A stretch of 64,000 nt of DNA from Erwinia amylovora (lineage in GTDB: Bacteria > Pseudomonadota > Gammaproteobacteria > Enterobacterales > Enterobacteriaceae): NCBI RefSeq assembly GCF_017161565.1, contig NZ_CP066796.1, forward strand, positions 2,604,001 to 2,668,000, in the 5' to 3' direction. Made by a program: the position numbers and the translations under genes. Under the pieces are notes generated by a model. That model saw only the letters and a list, made by a program, of their open reading frames with translations, had not been told where the DNA came from and searched no databases. Position 1 is the first letter of the stretch, and every line of letters starts with the position of its first letter. Positions 38,230 through 48,363 of the stretch are shown one piece after another.

Positions 38230-40468
38230 TTTCAGCATCAGCCTCTGTTTGAACGGAAGCCAGCTCCTGCAACGGTATTGGCATACCGACCGCCTCCCCC
38301 TGCAAATAGTCGACGCCCAGCCGGCGCAGTTCCCCGGCGACCTCTTCCGTTTCAACAAACTCGGCAACAATCTGCATGCGCTTTAGCCGTGCCACCGCGC
38401 AAATAGAGACGATAATCTGATAGTCGAGGCTGTTATTCAGCATATTACACACGAAGCTGCCGTCAATTTTCAACATATCAACCTGCACCCGTTTGAGACG
38501 TGAATAGCTGGCATATCCCGTGCCGAAGTCGTCTATCGCTACCCGACAGCCCAGTTTCCGTAACTGAGCTAATGAGCGGTTACCCCAACTGTTATCGCTT
38601 AGCATTGGCGACTCTTTCACTTCAATAATCAGCTGCCAGGGTTCCACGCCATGAGCTTTAAGCCGGGAGGCGACCTCTTCCGTGAGCTGCGGCCTGCACA
38701 GCGAGGCGGCAAACAAATTAATCGCGAGACGAATGCCCGGTAACTGTTGGCGATGGCCATTGATAAATTTCAGTGCCTGCTCCAGTACCATACGATCCAC
38801 TTCCCAGGTCAGACCAAACTCCTGTACAACCGGTAAGAAACTGGCCGGTTTGATATATTCCCCCTGCATATTCACCATACGCAGCAGCACTTCATAGTAG
38901 TCATCACCACGTACGCCGCAGATCTTTTGCGCCATCAGATGGAAACAACCGTTTTGCAACGCCAGTTTAATATCATGGAGCATCGCCAGCTTTTCAGTGA
39001 TATGGCGCTGCACCGGAACATTTGCCGTTTGTTGCAGATTTACCGCATGGCCATTGCGCAGTGACGTTTCGGCCAGGGCGCTCATTTCGCCCAGCAGCTC
39101 ATACAGATGCAGCACAGGCGTATTGACCGTACAGTAACTGAGGCCGATATCTGGATGGATCGGCAAGCCGTCCCAGCTCAGGTGATAACTTTTTATTCGT
39201 GCTTCCAGCTCTTCAATACGTGACTGAAGTACGGCATGATGCAGACGTATCACCAGGTCAAACCCGGGCAGCTGGTATATCGTCTCCCCGGCAAACAGGT
39301 TAGGCCGCAGATAAATAGCAAGGCTACGTTTGTACTGAATACGCAGTCGCAGCCCGTAAGTTCGGCTTAAACGATCGAGATCGGGAATGCGTAGAAAACA
39401 GAGTGACGAGCAGGAAACGACCGCGAGATCCTTGTTCAAAGCACGCAAATTAGGTAGCCCGATAATCGGGTCGGTCAGCGCCAGTTCCCTGGCGCGCACC
39501 AGCAACCTGCGCTGGCGGGTGCTGATAGCCGACATCAGCAAAATTGTGAGCGTAAAGACCAGCAGGTAAGCCGACATCACCAACAGATTAAAAGGCTCCA
39601 TCGCCCCCAGATTCATAAAGCGATCGCGTAGCTGGTAAAGCACAACCAGCAGCATGCCCCAGTTGATCGAGGTGAAAAGATAACCAAAACGCAGTGCGCA
39701 CCATAACATCAGCGGCAGCAAAAGGGGAAGACCGTACTCGGTAGTCAGCAAATTTTCCTTACTGGCTCTGAATAACGTCAGCATTATCAGTAATGTTGCC
39801 ATCAATATCAGCCACATCAGCCATTCACGCCACGTCACTCCCCCGGCAATCTGGCGTTGACAGCGCGTCTTTAAAATCAGAAAAAAACGCGGATTGCGTA
39901 ACAGCCGTATTGCAAAATAAAACAGTGGCACTGTCGCCAGCGATGCCATCAGCAACGACTGATAATTGAGCAGTGTATGCAGCGAGTAGGATTCATCAAC
40001 CAGGATCGTATGGTGAAGAGGCAATATTCCTGTCGGTAGCGCCAGCTGGGTGAAAATAATAAACAAGGTGGGTATCACCAATACCAACCAGACTATGCGT
40101 ACGCTGATCTGATTCAGCTCACCCGGGCTGACGTTCCAGCGCGTTTTAAGCTGCGAACGGTAGCCCCACCAGCCCAATGCCAGCGAAATCATAAAGATAG
40201 CGATAAGCAACACCCCCTGCAACGCGCTGTAACGTCCCCAGAAGTGAAAACATAAGGCCAAAGCGATGCCGGGAAATGAGCGCCAGTCAAACACCAACAT
40301 CATGGCAATCATCATAGCCATGGGGAGATATATCAGGTAGACATAACCGTCGGAGATCCAAAGCCGCACCGACAAGGCAGAGGCCAATGGCATCAACAGT
40401 AGCGCGAGTAGCATCGGTAACCCCCACCAGCAGGTGGTAAATTTTTCCAGCATTCTCGTTTTTTTCAT
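38219..40468 (-). CDS. pdeF: PdeF/YfgF-like c-di-GMP phosphodiesterase (MASE1-degenerate GGDEF-EAL)
   Basis: 749 aa. An eight-helix MASE1-type membrane region fills about residues 15-320. A degenerate GGDEF domain lacking the signature follows (LTDPIIGLPNLRAL), then an EAL domain near 490-740. The EAL motif is EVLLR, and the metal-binding motif DDFGTGYASYSRLK and KIDGSFV are intact, so hydrolysis of c-di-GMP is likely. E. coli has yfgF at the same site after ppx. Confidence 0.92.
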   Translation of the reverse strand: MKKTRMLEKFTTCWWGLPMLLALLLMPLASALSVRLWISDGYVYLIYLPMAMMIAMMLVFDWRSFPGIALALCFHFWGRYSALQGVLLIAIFMISLALGWWGYRSQLKTRWNVSPGELNQISVRIVWLVLVIPTLFIIFTQLALPTGILPLHHTILVDESYSLHTLLNYQSLLMASLATVPLFYFAIRLLRNPRFFLILKTRCQRQIAGGVTWREWLMWLILMATLLIMLTLFRASKENLLTTEYGLPLLLPLMLWCALRFGYLFTSINWGMLLVVLYQLRDRFMNLGAMEPFNLLVMSAYLLVFTLTILLMSAISTRQRRLLVRARELALTDPIIGLPNLRALNKDLAVVSCSSLCFLRIPDLDRLSRTYGLRLRIQYKRSLAIYLRPNLFAGETIYQLPGFDLVIRLHHAVLQSRIEELEARIKSYHLSWDGLPIHPDIGLSYCTVNTPVLHLYELLGEMSALAETSLRNGHAVNLQQTANVPVQRHITEKLAMLHDIKLALQNGCFHLMAQKICGVRGDDYYEVLLRMVNMQGEYIKPASFLPVVQEFGLTWEVDRMVLEQALKFINGHRQQLPGIRLAINLFAASLCRPQLTEEVASRLKAHGVEPWQLIIEVKESPMLSDNSWGNRSLAQLRKLGCRVAIDDFGTGYASYSRLKRVQVDMLKIDGSFVCNMLNNSLDYQIIVSICAVARLKRMQIVAEFVETEEVAGELRRLGVDYLQGEAVGMPIPLQELASVQTEADAEISP

Positions 40469-41064
40469 TGTTTTATCTTTATTTAAGATTTTTATTTGCA
40501 GACTTTCACTATTGTAACCGACTATTGTATGGCATTTTTATGAAAAGTTTTTATTAAATCTTGGAGGACTGGAAAAGATGATACTCATTTAATCCCGTTC
40601 AGGCTAATTACCAGTGATTCGTACTTCACTCCTTTTTATCAGTGCATGTCATCGGTCAGGGTTTAAAAATCACGTTTGCGTCAACGGTTGGCCCGAAGGT
40701 TTGCCATTGGTGCTGCTCACCGTCTGTATCGCAATGGATCATTGCCCTTAAAGGTACGTAACAGGAAATCCTGCCCGAACACCGCTGTGATATCCGCAAA
40801 ACCTCAGAAGCCCCCTCGACTCAACCAGGTTATCACGCTCGCCAGCTTGACTAATATGCTCTGGCGGTTGCATATGTCGCCGCCGAAGCTGTCCGGCGTC
40901 TCCAACAGAAAAAACGCTCACTGCTGATGCCCGCAAGCATCGTTATCGCTAAGTTTCGTTAATGATGAGCTTGCGACACAGAGGTTTTGATGACATTTGC
41001 TCACCTGGTGCCGGCTGAATCAGTTAAGCTGTGACCTTATTTTCGTCAGACAAAAGGATATTGC
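40469..41064. other. 596-bp intergenic region between pdeF and mgtE
   Basis: The part next to pdeF (40469-40620) is AT-rich and should hold its promoter. The middle contains only short overlapping frames on both strands (for example 40676-40927) with no ribosome site or recognisable family. AAAGGA precedes the mgtE start. I see no riboswitch-like structure by eye. Confidence 0.5.
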
Positions 41065-42501
41065 ATGCCTTTAGCCCCTTCCCATGTCCAGCTTCTGGCT
41101 GAAGTTCGCAGTCGCATTCTCAATCTGCTGCTATCTGATAAAGATCTTGTCGATACGCTAATGGAGCGCCCGCGACATGAGTCCTCTGCCGAAGCGGACG
41201 CCCATCGTCAGCAGGTTGAGGAGATCAAACAAACCTTACCCCTGCTGCACGCCGCCGATATCGCCGACCTGCTGGAGGCTTTGCCCGCAGACGAACGCCT
41301 GGCACTGTGGCGGCTGGTAGGTAACGATCGCCGGGGCCATGTCCTGCTCGAAGTTTCAGAAAATGTCTGGGAAAGTCTGATTGAGGAGATGAGTGACCGC
41401 GATCTGCTGCGTGCCATCAAGCCGCTGGACATCGACGAACAGGCGTGGCTGGCTAAATATCTGTCGCGCGATTTGACCGGCCGCCTGCTGACATCACTGG
41501 ATCCGGCGCTCCGCTCAAACGTGCTGGAGGTCATGGATTTCGATCGTGATCGCGTCGGCCGCATTATGGATTTCAAACTGGTGACGGTGCGCGCAGACGT
41601 GACGCTGGCGACCGTACAACGCTTCCTGCGGCGAAAAAAATCTATTCCCGACGGCACCGATAAGCTGTTTATCACCAATAAGAACAATATGCTGCTGGGC
41701 GAGCTGCCGCTGACTGACATCCTGCTGAACACGCCGGATAAACGGGTAATGGAAGTGATGAACAATCGGCCAACCAGTTTTTTTATCGATGACAGAGCTG
41801 AGGATGCCGCCGGGGCGTTCGAGCGTTATAACCTGATTTCTGCCGCCGTTATTGATGCCACCGGTAAACTCATGGGCCGTGTGACCATTGATGATGTAGT
41901 CGATTTAGTCCAAGAAGAGAACGACAGCAATATCCGTAAAATGGGCGGGGTGAATCCTGAAGAAGACGTTTTTGCCCCAGTCAGAAAATCGGTGCGTAAC
42001 CGCTGGGCCTGGCTGGCAATTAATCTGTGCACCGCCTTTGTCGCTTCACGGGTGATTGGCCTGTTTGAAAACACCATTTCGCAGCTGGTAGCACTGGCAA
42101 CGCTGATGCCGATTGTGGCAGGAATTGGAGGCAACACCGGTAACCAGACGATTACGATGATTGTGCGGGCAATGGCGCTGCATCAGGTGGAGCCGGCTAA
42201 CTTCTCATTTTTAATCGGTCGCGAACTGGGCGTGGCTCTGATCAACGGCCTGTTCTGGGGAGGCGTGATGGGGGGCATCACCTGGGCGATGTATGGTAAC
42301 CCGGCGCTGGGCGGCGTGATGATGCTGGCCATGTTGCTCAATCTGCTGCTGGCAGCGCTGATGGGCGTTCTGATCCCACTGCTGATGATAAAAATGAAAC
42401 GCGATCCGGCTGTCGGCTCCAGCGTGCTGATCACCGCGCTTACCGATACCGGCGGCTTCTTTATTTTCCTCGGGCTGGCAACCCTCTTCCTTCTGCACTG
42501 A
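41065..42501 (+). CDS. mgtE: Magnesium transporter MgtE
   Basis: 478 aa. N-terminal superhelical MgtE_N domain (about 20-150; ADIADLLEALPADERL), two CBS domains (about 155-280) and five TM helices at the C-terminus with the pore motif GGNTGNQT. MgtE is a Mg2+-gated Mg2+ channel of the inner membrane. E. coli K-12 lacks it, so this is one of the genes filling the variable pdeF-guaA interval. AAAAGGA lies 8-14 bases before the ATG. Confidence 0.95.
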   Translation: MPLAPSHVQLLAEVRSRILNLLLSDKDLVDTLMERPRHESSAEADAHRQQVEEIKQTLPLLHAADIADLLEALPADERLALWRLVGNDRRGHVLLEVSENVWESLIEEMSDRDLLRAIKPLDIDEQAWLAKYLSRDLTGRLLTSLDPALRSNVLEVMDFDRDRVGRIMDFKLVTVRADVTLATVQRFLRRKKSIPDGTDKLFITNKNNMLLGELPLTDILLNTPDKRVMEVMNNRPTSFFIDDRAEDAAGAFERYNLISAAVIDATGKLMGRVTIDDVVDLVQEENDSNIRKMGGVNPEEDVFAPVRKSVRNRWAWLAINLCTAFVASRVIGLFENTISQLVALATLMPIVAGIGGNTGNQTITMIVRAMALHQVEPANFSFLIGRELGVALINGLFWGGVMGGITWAMYGNPALGGVMMLAMLLNLLLAALMGVLIPLLMIKMKRDPAVGSSVLITALTDTGGFFIFLGLATLFLLH

Positions 42502-42724
42502 AGCTACCAACCTAACGCGTCCGATTTAATGGATAACGGACGTTATTGTTGTGATAAGGCTCCCGGAACCTTCTCAACAGCCCATACAGACTGCCTGAAA
42601 ACAAGCCAGACTGAAATAACTGCCCGCTTCTGTTGCCACGTTAGCGCTGCGTTGCCACAGAAGCGAGTAAGCTATTGCCTGAAGAAAGGATATCGCCCTA
42701 CTCTCACTCAATCAAGGATGTCAT

Positions 42725-44044
42725 ATGAGTTCACCCATCGAGGCTTTTCCACTGACTTGCCCGACGAATAACACAGAAGAAAACGCATGGAAGCGCGCCA
42801 CCTGGCGCATTTTACCTCTCCTCACCGTCAGTTATATTTTTGCCTATCTCGACCGTATTAACGTCGGCATTGCCAAATTACACATGTCCGACGATCTCGC
42901 CTTTTCTGAAACCGTGTACGGACTGGGTGCCGGGATATTCTTTATCGGGTTTTTCTTTTTCCAGATCCCCAGCAATATGCTGCTGCAGCGCGTTGGTGCG
43001 CGCCGTCTGCTGGCCGCGCTGCTGGTCTCCTGGGCCGCTATCGCTCCGCTCACTGCCCTGGTCGCCACGCCCTGGCAGTTTTATGCGGTACGCTTTCTGC
43101 TTGGCCTGACCGAATCCGGTTTCTACCCCGGCGTGATCCTCTATCTTTCTCTGTGGTTCCCTTCGTATCGGCGCGGCAAAATATTTGCCCTGTTTGCCGC
43201 CGCCGTGCCGCTATCAGGGCTACTCGGCGGCCCGCTTTCGGGCTGGATTATGGCGTATTTTCACCATCATTTAGGCATGGCTGGCTGGCAGTGGCTGTTC
43301 ATCATTCAGGGAACGCCATCGTTGTTTATTGGGGCACTGGTGTTCTGGCTACTGCCTGACCGTATCGAGCACGCCCGCTGGCTGGATCCGAAAGAAAAAT
43401 CGTTACTGAAGGCCCGTATGAAGGAAGATACCGTACAGGATAGTGCCACCGTACAGGTAACACTGATTAGCGTATTGCGTAACAGCAAGCTGTGGCTGCT
43501 GGCTTTTATCTATTTCTGCCTGATTGCCGGTTTTTACACCGTCAGCTTCTGGCTGCCCACCCTGATACATAACGCCGGGGTAGAGGATGTGTTTCACGTC
43601 GGCTTGTTGACCGCAATCCCTTATGCTGCGGCCATTATGACGATGATCGTGGCGGCGCGTAGTGCGGATAAACACCGCGAACGCCGCTGGCATCTGGCGA
43701 TTATTGCCACTATTGGCGCGGTGGGTATGGTGATTTCTGCTCTTTATAGCGACAACCTGTGGCTGGCGATGTGTGGGCTGACGCTCGGAGCTGCGGGCAG
43801 CCTGAGCACTCTGCCACTTTTCTGGAGCCTGCCAACCGCCTTCCTCGGTGGCTCGATGGCGGTGGTCGGCATCGCGCTGATCAACTCCATTGGTAATCTG
43901 GCCGGTTTTGCCGCCCCTTATATGATGGGGATGCTCACTGACCTGACCCACTCGACGCTGAGCGGAATGTTAATTATCTCCTGCACGATGCTGGTCGGAT
44001 CGGCGGCAATCTTTCTCATCCCCGGCCGTACTGTCAACCGTTAG
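42725..44044 (+). CDS. MFS transporter, anion:cation symporter (ACS) family
   Basis: 439 aa with 12 predicted TM helices. The N-terminus (ATWRILPLL, YLDRINVGIAKL) and TM4-5 (LTESGFYPGVILYLSLWFP) are typical of ACS-family carriers for organic and sugar acids. The exact substrate cannot be read. Only 17 bases separate it from a DenD-like dehydrogenase, so a four-carbon or hexonic sugar acid is a reasonable guess. Confidence 0.88.
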   Translation: MSSPIEAFPLTCPTNNTEENAWKRATWRILPLLTVSYIFAYLDRINVGIAKLHMSDDLAFSETVYGLGAGIFFIGFFFFQIPSNMLLQRVGARRLLAALLVSWAAIAPLTALVATPWQFYAVRFLLGLTESGFYPGVILYLSLWFPSYRRGKIFALFAAAVPLSGLLGGPLSGWIMAYFHHHLGMAGWQWLFIIQGTPSLFIGALVFWLLPDRIEHARWLDPKEKSLLKARMKEDTVQDSATVQVTLISVLRNSKLWLLAFIYFCLIAGFYTVSFWLPTLIHNAGVEDVFHVGLLTAIPYAAAIMTMIVAARSADKHRERRWHLAIIATIGAVGMVISALYSDNLWLAMCGLTLGAAGSLSTLPLFWSLPTAFLGGSMAVVGIALINSIGNLAGFAAPYMMGMLTDLTHSTLSGMLIISCTMLVGSAAIFLIPGRTVNR

Positions 44045-44061
44045 CTGTCATGAGGCACATC

Positions 44062-45030
44062 ATGCATATTGTCATAACCGGCGCGGCCGGATTTTTGGGA
44101 AAAAAACTGGTGCAGGCACTGCTGGCAAAGGGGTCGTTAATTCGTCAGCAGGGGGAATTACAGGCGATTGAGTGCATTACCGCCGTTGATATCGTCGCAC
44201 TTAAGGGGGTCAGCGATCCGCGACTGAAGGTTGTCTGTGGCGATATCAGCCAAATTTCTGAACTGGAAAGGCTGATTGGCGATCGCACAGACAGCGTATT
44301 TCACCTGGCGGCGGTGGTCTCCGGCCAGGCGGAGCAGGACTTCGACCTCGGCATGAAAATTAACGTGGATGCCGCCCGCCACATTATGGATCGCCTGCGC
44401 CAGCTGCCGCAGCGCATCAGGCTGGTGACCACCAGTTCGGTGGCGGTATTTGGTGGTAAGCTGCCGCACAAAGTCGCGGACGACCAGGTGTGGATGCCGC
44501 AGAGTTCCTACGGCACGCAGAAAGCGATAAATGACCTGCTGCTGGCGGATTACAGCCGCAGAGGCTTTATAGACGGACGCAGCCTGCGCATGCCAACGAT
44601 TGTGGTACGACCGGGCCACCCCAATGCTGCCGCATCCAGCTTCGCCAGTGCCATTATCCGTGAACCGCTCAACGGTGAAGCGGCCACCTGTCAGGTGAGC
44701 CGGCACACGCGCCTGTGGCTGTTGTCACCGGCCAGAGCGGTCCAGGCATTAATCCACGGTCACGATCTGGACGGCAGTCAGCTTGACGAAGGGCGAGTGA
44801 TTAATCTGTGCGGTCTGTCGGTAACGGTAGCGGAGATGCTGGCATCGCTTCAGCGCCTGTGCGGTGATGAGGTCGCATCACGCGTCAGCTTTCACCAGGA
44901 GCAGGTAATCGGGGATATTGTCAACTCCTGGCCCGGCGATTTTCATGCTGATTATGCGCGCAAACTGGGTTTCCAGGCTAACGCCTCATTTGATGAAATG
45001 ATCAGCGAATATTTGACGGAACCTGCCTGA
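44062..45030 (+). CDS. denD: DenD-like NAD-dependent D-erythronate dehydrogenase / SDR epimerase
   Basis: 322 aa from the ATG at 44062, six bases after GAGG; an ATG at 44050 is in frame. Extended SDR fold: GAAGFLGKKL NAD motif, HLAAVVSGQAE, and catalytic YGTQK. It resembles DenD, which oxidises D-erythronate to 2-oxo-tetronate. The other DenD-pathway genes (kinase, isomerase) are not nearby, so the pathway is incomplete here. Confidence 0.75.
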   Translation: MHIVITGAAGFLGKKLVQALLAKGSLIRQQGELQAIECITAVDIVALKGVSDPRLKVVCGDISQISELERLIGDRTDSVFHLAAVVSGQAEQDFDLGMKINVDAARHIMDRLRQLPQRIRLVTTSSVAVFGGKLPHKVADDQVWMPQSSYGTQKAINDLLLADYSRRGFIDGRSLRMPTIVVRPGHPNAAASSFASAIIREPLNGEAATCQVSRHTRLWLLSPARAVQALIHGHDLDGSQLDEGRVINLCGLSVTVAEMLASLQRLCGDEVASRVSFHQEQVIGDIVNSWPGDFHADYARKLGFQANASFDEMISEYLTEPA

Positions 45031-45383
45031 ACGGGTGGACGATGCAAGGGCACAATGGCGGCCGCGATGTGCAGGACCGTCGATCCGGCTTCAGCACCGT
45101 GATGCTCCACCAGCAGGCGGGGGTTGCATCAAACCCCGTATCCCTCTGGCAGATTAACGTTAAGCTGCACCTTTTTCGCGCCGCCCCAGCCGATCGCTTC
45201 ATCACGGTTGTAACCCATTTTCCCCGCCGCTTTACGATGATCCACGGAGTGACATGACAGGCTTTAAATTTTGTCGAAGTTTATAAAAGGGGCGTGTACC
45301 ACGGCGCTCTGAGGCCAGACAGCGATGCCGGAATCCTGCTTATGAGGCGACAGGATCCCGGCACAGGATCAATACGGATTATT
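45031..45383. other. 353-bp gap between denD and the cold-shock gene
   Basis: Two short frames (45042-45257 plus, 45002-45205 minus) show no family. An imperfect hairpin CCGGAATCCTG/CAGGATCCCGG (45328-45338 / 45351-45361), without a T-run, may end one of the convergent transcripts. Nothing else is supported. Confidence 0.45.
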
Positions 45384-45866
45384 TCAAACCTTAAGCAGCT
45401 TTACCGTGCTATCCACGTCTATCTCATCTTCCGAGAAGATTAACGTCGTTCCCTGGAAGGTCGTGATCGCCAGCTTTTTCAGCGAGCGTGTTTCGCCAGG
45501 CTTTGTGGCTGTTTTTGGCCTGATACTGTTCATCAGTAGCCCCACAGACAGCACCGTATTTTCTTTATCAATGCGGCTAGCGGCAGGCACTTCTTCGCTG
45601 TAAACCAGGTAAGACTTGATCGACGTGAGCTTAAGGCGCTCGCCCGCGATATAGATGTAATTGCTGTCTGGTACGACTTTCACCGCACAGGCTGACAAGC
45701 CCTTGTTATTAGTGGTGGGTTCAAAGGTCACCGCCGCATCTTTCTTAATCAGCTCAGGGTTGGCGACCTTAATCACATGAAAATAACGGTTATCACCGTT
45801 TTCATCTTTGATAAAGCCAAAACCTTTATCTTTAAACCAGGTTGTGATCGTTCCGTTCATCGCCAT
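45384..45866 (-). CDS. Cold-shock-domain protein with C-terminal extension
   Basis: 160 aa. Residues 3-65 are a cold-shock domain (GTITTWFKDKGFGFIKDENG, RYFH), expected to bind single-stranded RNA or DNA. The remaining 95 residues are an extension of unknown function (YIYIAGERLKLTSIKS..., SEDEIDVDSTVKLLK) that looks β-rich. Classical CspA proteins are about 70 aa. ATG 45866 or 45860 could be the start. The gene stands alone. Confidence 0.85.
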   Translation of the reverse strand: MAMNGTITTWFKDKGFGFIKDENGDNRYFHVIKVANPELIKKDAAVTFEPTTNNKGLSACAVKVVPDSNYIYIAGERLKLTSIKSYLVYSEEVPAASRIDKENTVLSVGLLMNSIRPKTATKPGETRSLKKLAITTFQGTTLIFSEDEIDVDSTVKLLKV

Positions 45867-46042
45867 TACCGCCTACTTAATCGTTTATCTACTCAATTTT
45901 TGCAGCGGGCAGTGTAAAACACAATGCCTGCGCAGACTATGTCTTTGGTTTAAGTCTGGACGATAAATCTCTGGACAGCCAGATTCGCCAGTCGCTTAGA
46001 AATTCGTTATTATCCGCTTCCATTCTCCATCCGGGCAGCCTG

Positions 46043-46741
46043 ATGTCTGACATTTCCGATACGTTTATTGCCCCTCCGTGCCATGATGAGATAGAAGTTC
46101 TCTGTCAGGACGAACACCTGGTGCTTATTAATAAACCCGCCGGGCTGCTCAGTCTCTCGGGCAAAAATCCGCAAAATCTCGATTCGGTGCATCACCGGCT
46201 GGTACAAATTTTCCCCGGCTGCACCCTGGTTCACCGCCTGGATTTCGGCACCTCCGGGCTGATGGTGATAGCCCGCACTAAGGCTATTAATGCTGCCCTT
46301 TGCCAGCAGTTCAGCCAGCGCACGGTGACCAAGGTGTACTGCGCACTGCTCTGTGGGCACCTGAACGATAACGAAGGGGTGATTGATGCTGCGATTGCCA
46401 AAGACCCGGCGCTGTTTCCACTGATGTCAATTTGCTCAATCCACGGCAAGCCCGCCCGCTCCCGCTATCGGGTCTTGCAACGCTGTTATCACGCGTTGCA
46501 GGACGGGACGTTGCTGCCATTGACGCGGGTTGAGCTAACCCCGGAGACCGGGCGCACCCATCAGCTGCGCATTCACTGCCAGCAGCTGGGCTACCCCATT
46601 TTGGGCTGCGACCTGTATGGCGGTCGCCTGCTGCCAGGCACTGAACGGACATCGCGGCTGATGCTGCACGCCAGTGAGTTGCAATTTGTCCATCCCGTCA
46701 GCGAAGAGAGGATTAAAGCCAGTCATGCCTGCCCGTTCTGA
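46043..46741 (+). CDS. RluA-family pseudouridine synthase
   Basis: 232 aa. It shows VLINKPAGLLS, the catalytic motif HRLDFGTSG (nucleophile Asp), and GRTHQLRIH plus YPILGCDLYGG. It isomerises uridine in rRNA or tRNA. It is related to but distinct from E. coli RluA, so the target base is not known. Confidence 0.9.
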   Translation: MSDISDTFIAPPCHDEIEVLCQDEHLVLINKPAGLLSLSGKNPQNLDSVHHRLVQIFPGCTLVHRLDFGTSGLMVIARTKAINAALCQQFSQRTVTKVYCALLCGHLNDNEGVIDAAIAKDPALFPLMSICSIHGKPARSRYRVLQRCYHALQDGTLLPLTRVELTPETGRTHQLRIHCQQLGYPILGCDLYGGRLLPGTERTSRLMLHASELQFVHPVSEERIKASHACPF

Positions 46742-46838
46742 CAGGGGGATTATCAACCAGAAGAGATCCGGGCTGTGACGATAGCGCATCAGCGTGCTTC
46801 ATCAGATCGCTGCGAAGGTAAAAGCCGACACGCGAGAT

Positions 46839-47378
46839 TTACCACATCAAATCGTCAGGTACTTTGAAGTCCGCATACGGATCTTCTTCATCCTGCTGGT
46901 CCTGACTAAGCGTGCTGTTTAATACAATACTGTTTGCATCACGCTGGGCAATTTTATCGGCGACGATGGCTGGGATGATAGCGTATTCGCACTCTGCTCC
47001 AGTAGCAGCCGCTAAGCGGGCAATGGCGAGGCGGCCATTCACCAACTGAGCTTGCGTCGTCTTATCAACCGCTATTTTTTTAATCAGGTTATTATCTGTG
47101 AAATTGAAATCAATATTTCCTTTTGCAAGCACGACTCTGTTCATTTCAATCAGCTGCTTCACCTGAGCTTTATATTCTTTGGATAACGCTGCCTGTTTCT
47201 GCTGTTCGTTAAGCTGTTGATCGCGCTCAAGCTGTGCTTTTTTATTCTCTTCCACCGCTTCTCTGGCCTCACGAGCCTGAACGCGTGATTTTTTAGCCGT
47301 TCTCTGAACTTTAGCCATTTTTTTGCTGGTCACTAATCCAGCTTTGAGCATCTGCTCTTGTAAGGTCAGTTTTGTCAT
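46839..47378 (-). CDS. yaiL: YaiL / DUF2058-family nucleoprotein
   Basis: 179 aa, the E. coli YaiL length. The basic, coiled-coil N-terminal half (MTKLTLQEQMLKAGLVTSKK..., Arg/Lys/Glu-rich to about 90) is followed by a compact domain ending DPYADFKVPDDLMW. The function is not established; the basic half suggests nucleic-acid contact. It is the last chromosomal-type gene before the island. Confidence 0.9.
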   Translation of the reverse strand: MTKLTLQEQMLKAGLVTSKKMAKVQRTAKKSRVQAREAREAVEENKKAQLERDQQLNEQQKQAALSKEYKAQVKQLIEMNRVVLAKGNIDFNFTDNNLIKKIAVDKTTQAQLVNGRLAIARLAAATGAECEYAIIPAIVADKIAQRDANSIVLNSTLSQDQQDEEDPYADFKVPDDLMW

Positions 47379-47511
47379 CTTCGCTTTGAAACCCGTTGAA
47401 TGATTAATGGGATTATACCTGCAATGCTGGGAGCTGTACCAGGTGCAGTGCCAAATCGCCGGGTGGCTTCAGATTGCAGGGGGGATAAGAGGTTGTGTAA
47501 ATAGACCGGTT

Positions 47512-48363
47512 TTAGTTCCATGCATTTTTTGAGATGCCGGCAAAATAATGGTGCTGTCGGTATTCCTCCGGCGTCATATCGTTCAGCGATTCATGCGGGC
47601 GTTCACAGTTATATTCTGATAACCCTTTTTCCGTGATTTCCCGCACTTCATTCAGCGTTCTGAACAGATAAAAATTAAGTATTTCTGTGCGGTATGTCCG
47701 GTTAAAGCGCTCAATGAAAGCGTTCTGCGTTGGCTTACCCGGCTGGATAAACTCCAGTTTTACCGCATGTCTCTCTGCCCATTCAGCCAGTGCCAGCGAG
47801 ATAAATTCCGGACCATTATCCATGCGAAGCATGGCCGGATAGCCGCAGTTTGCCGCGATCCTGTCGAGTACACGGACCACTCGTGGAGCGGGTAAATTCA
47901 GATCGATTTCAATCGACAGCGCCTCACGATTAAAGTCATCAACGACATTGAACGTGCGAAAACGACGCCCACAGACCAGGGCATCATGCATAAAATCGAC
48001 TGACCAGCTCTGGTTCAGCGCTTCCGGCGTGGCCAGCGGTGAGGGGTTACGCACCTGCAACCGTTGTTTGCCCTTACGGCGAAAATTCAGCTTCAGCAGA
48101 CAGTAAATACGGTGGATCCTTTTGTGATCCCACTGGTATCCCTGCCGTCGCAGAACCTGGAAAAGCGTCGGAAAACCATATCGTGGGTATCGTTCAGCCG
48201 CTGCCTGCAAGGCGGTAAAAACGGGTTCATCGCGTGTGGTATCCGGGCGGTAATGGTAAACCGTTCTGCTCAGGTTCAGACTCCGGCAGGCCTGACGGAT
48301 ACTGAGTCCGAATGTCGTTATTAGTTGAGTGGCCAGCTCACGCTTAAAGGCGGGTTTTAAAGC
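47512..48363 (-). CDS. IS3-family transposase OrfB (DDE integrase domain)
   Basis: Read in the -1 frame after slippage at A-AAA-AAG (48363-48369), this gives 283 aa, from ALKPAFKREL to SKNAWN. An HTH_21-like segment is followed by a DDE integrase core (WSVDFMHDAL, LRMDNGPEF, FIERFNRTYRTE). It has no clear start of its own, so it depends on frameshifting from orfA, which is broken. Confidence 0.85.
   Translation of the reverse strand, partial: ALKPAFKRELATQLITTFGLSIRQACRSLNLSRTVYHYRPDTTRDEPVFTALQAAAERYPRYGFPTLFQVLRRQGYQWDHKRIHRIYCLLKLNFRRKGKQRLQVRNPSPLATPEALNQSWSVDFMHDALVCGRRFRTFNVVDDFNREALSIEIDLNLPAPRVVRVLDRIAANCGYPAMLRMDNGPEFISLALAEWAERHAVKLEFIQPGKPTQNAFIERFNRTYRTEILNFYLFRTLNEVREITEKGLSEYNCERPHESLNDMTPEEYRQHHYFAGISKNAWN

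Noticed and set aside
40676..40936. Two overlapping opposite-strand frames in the pdeF-mgtE gap
   Set aside because: No ribosome sites, no family, and they contradict each other.
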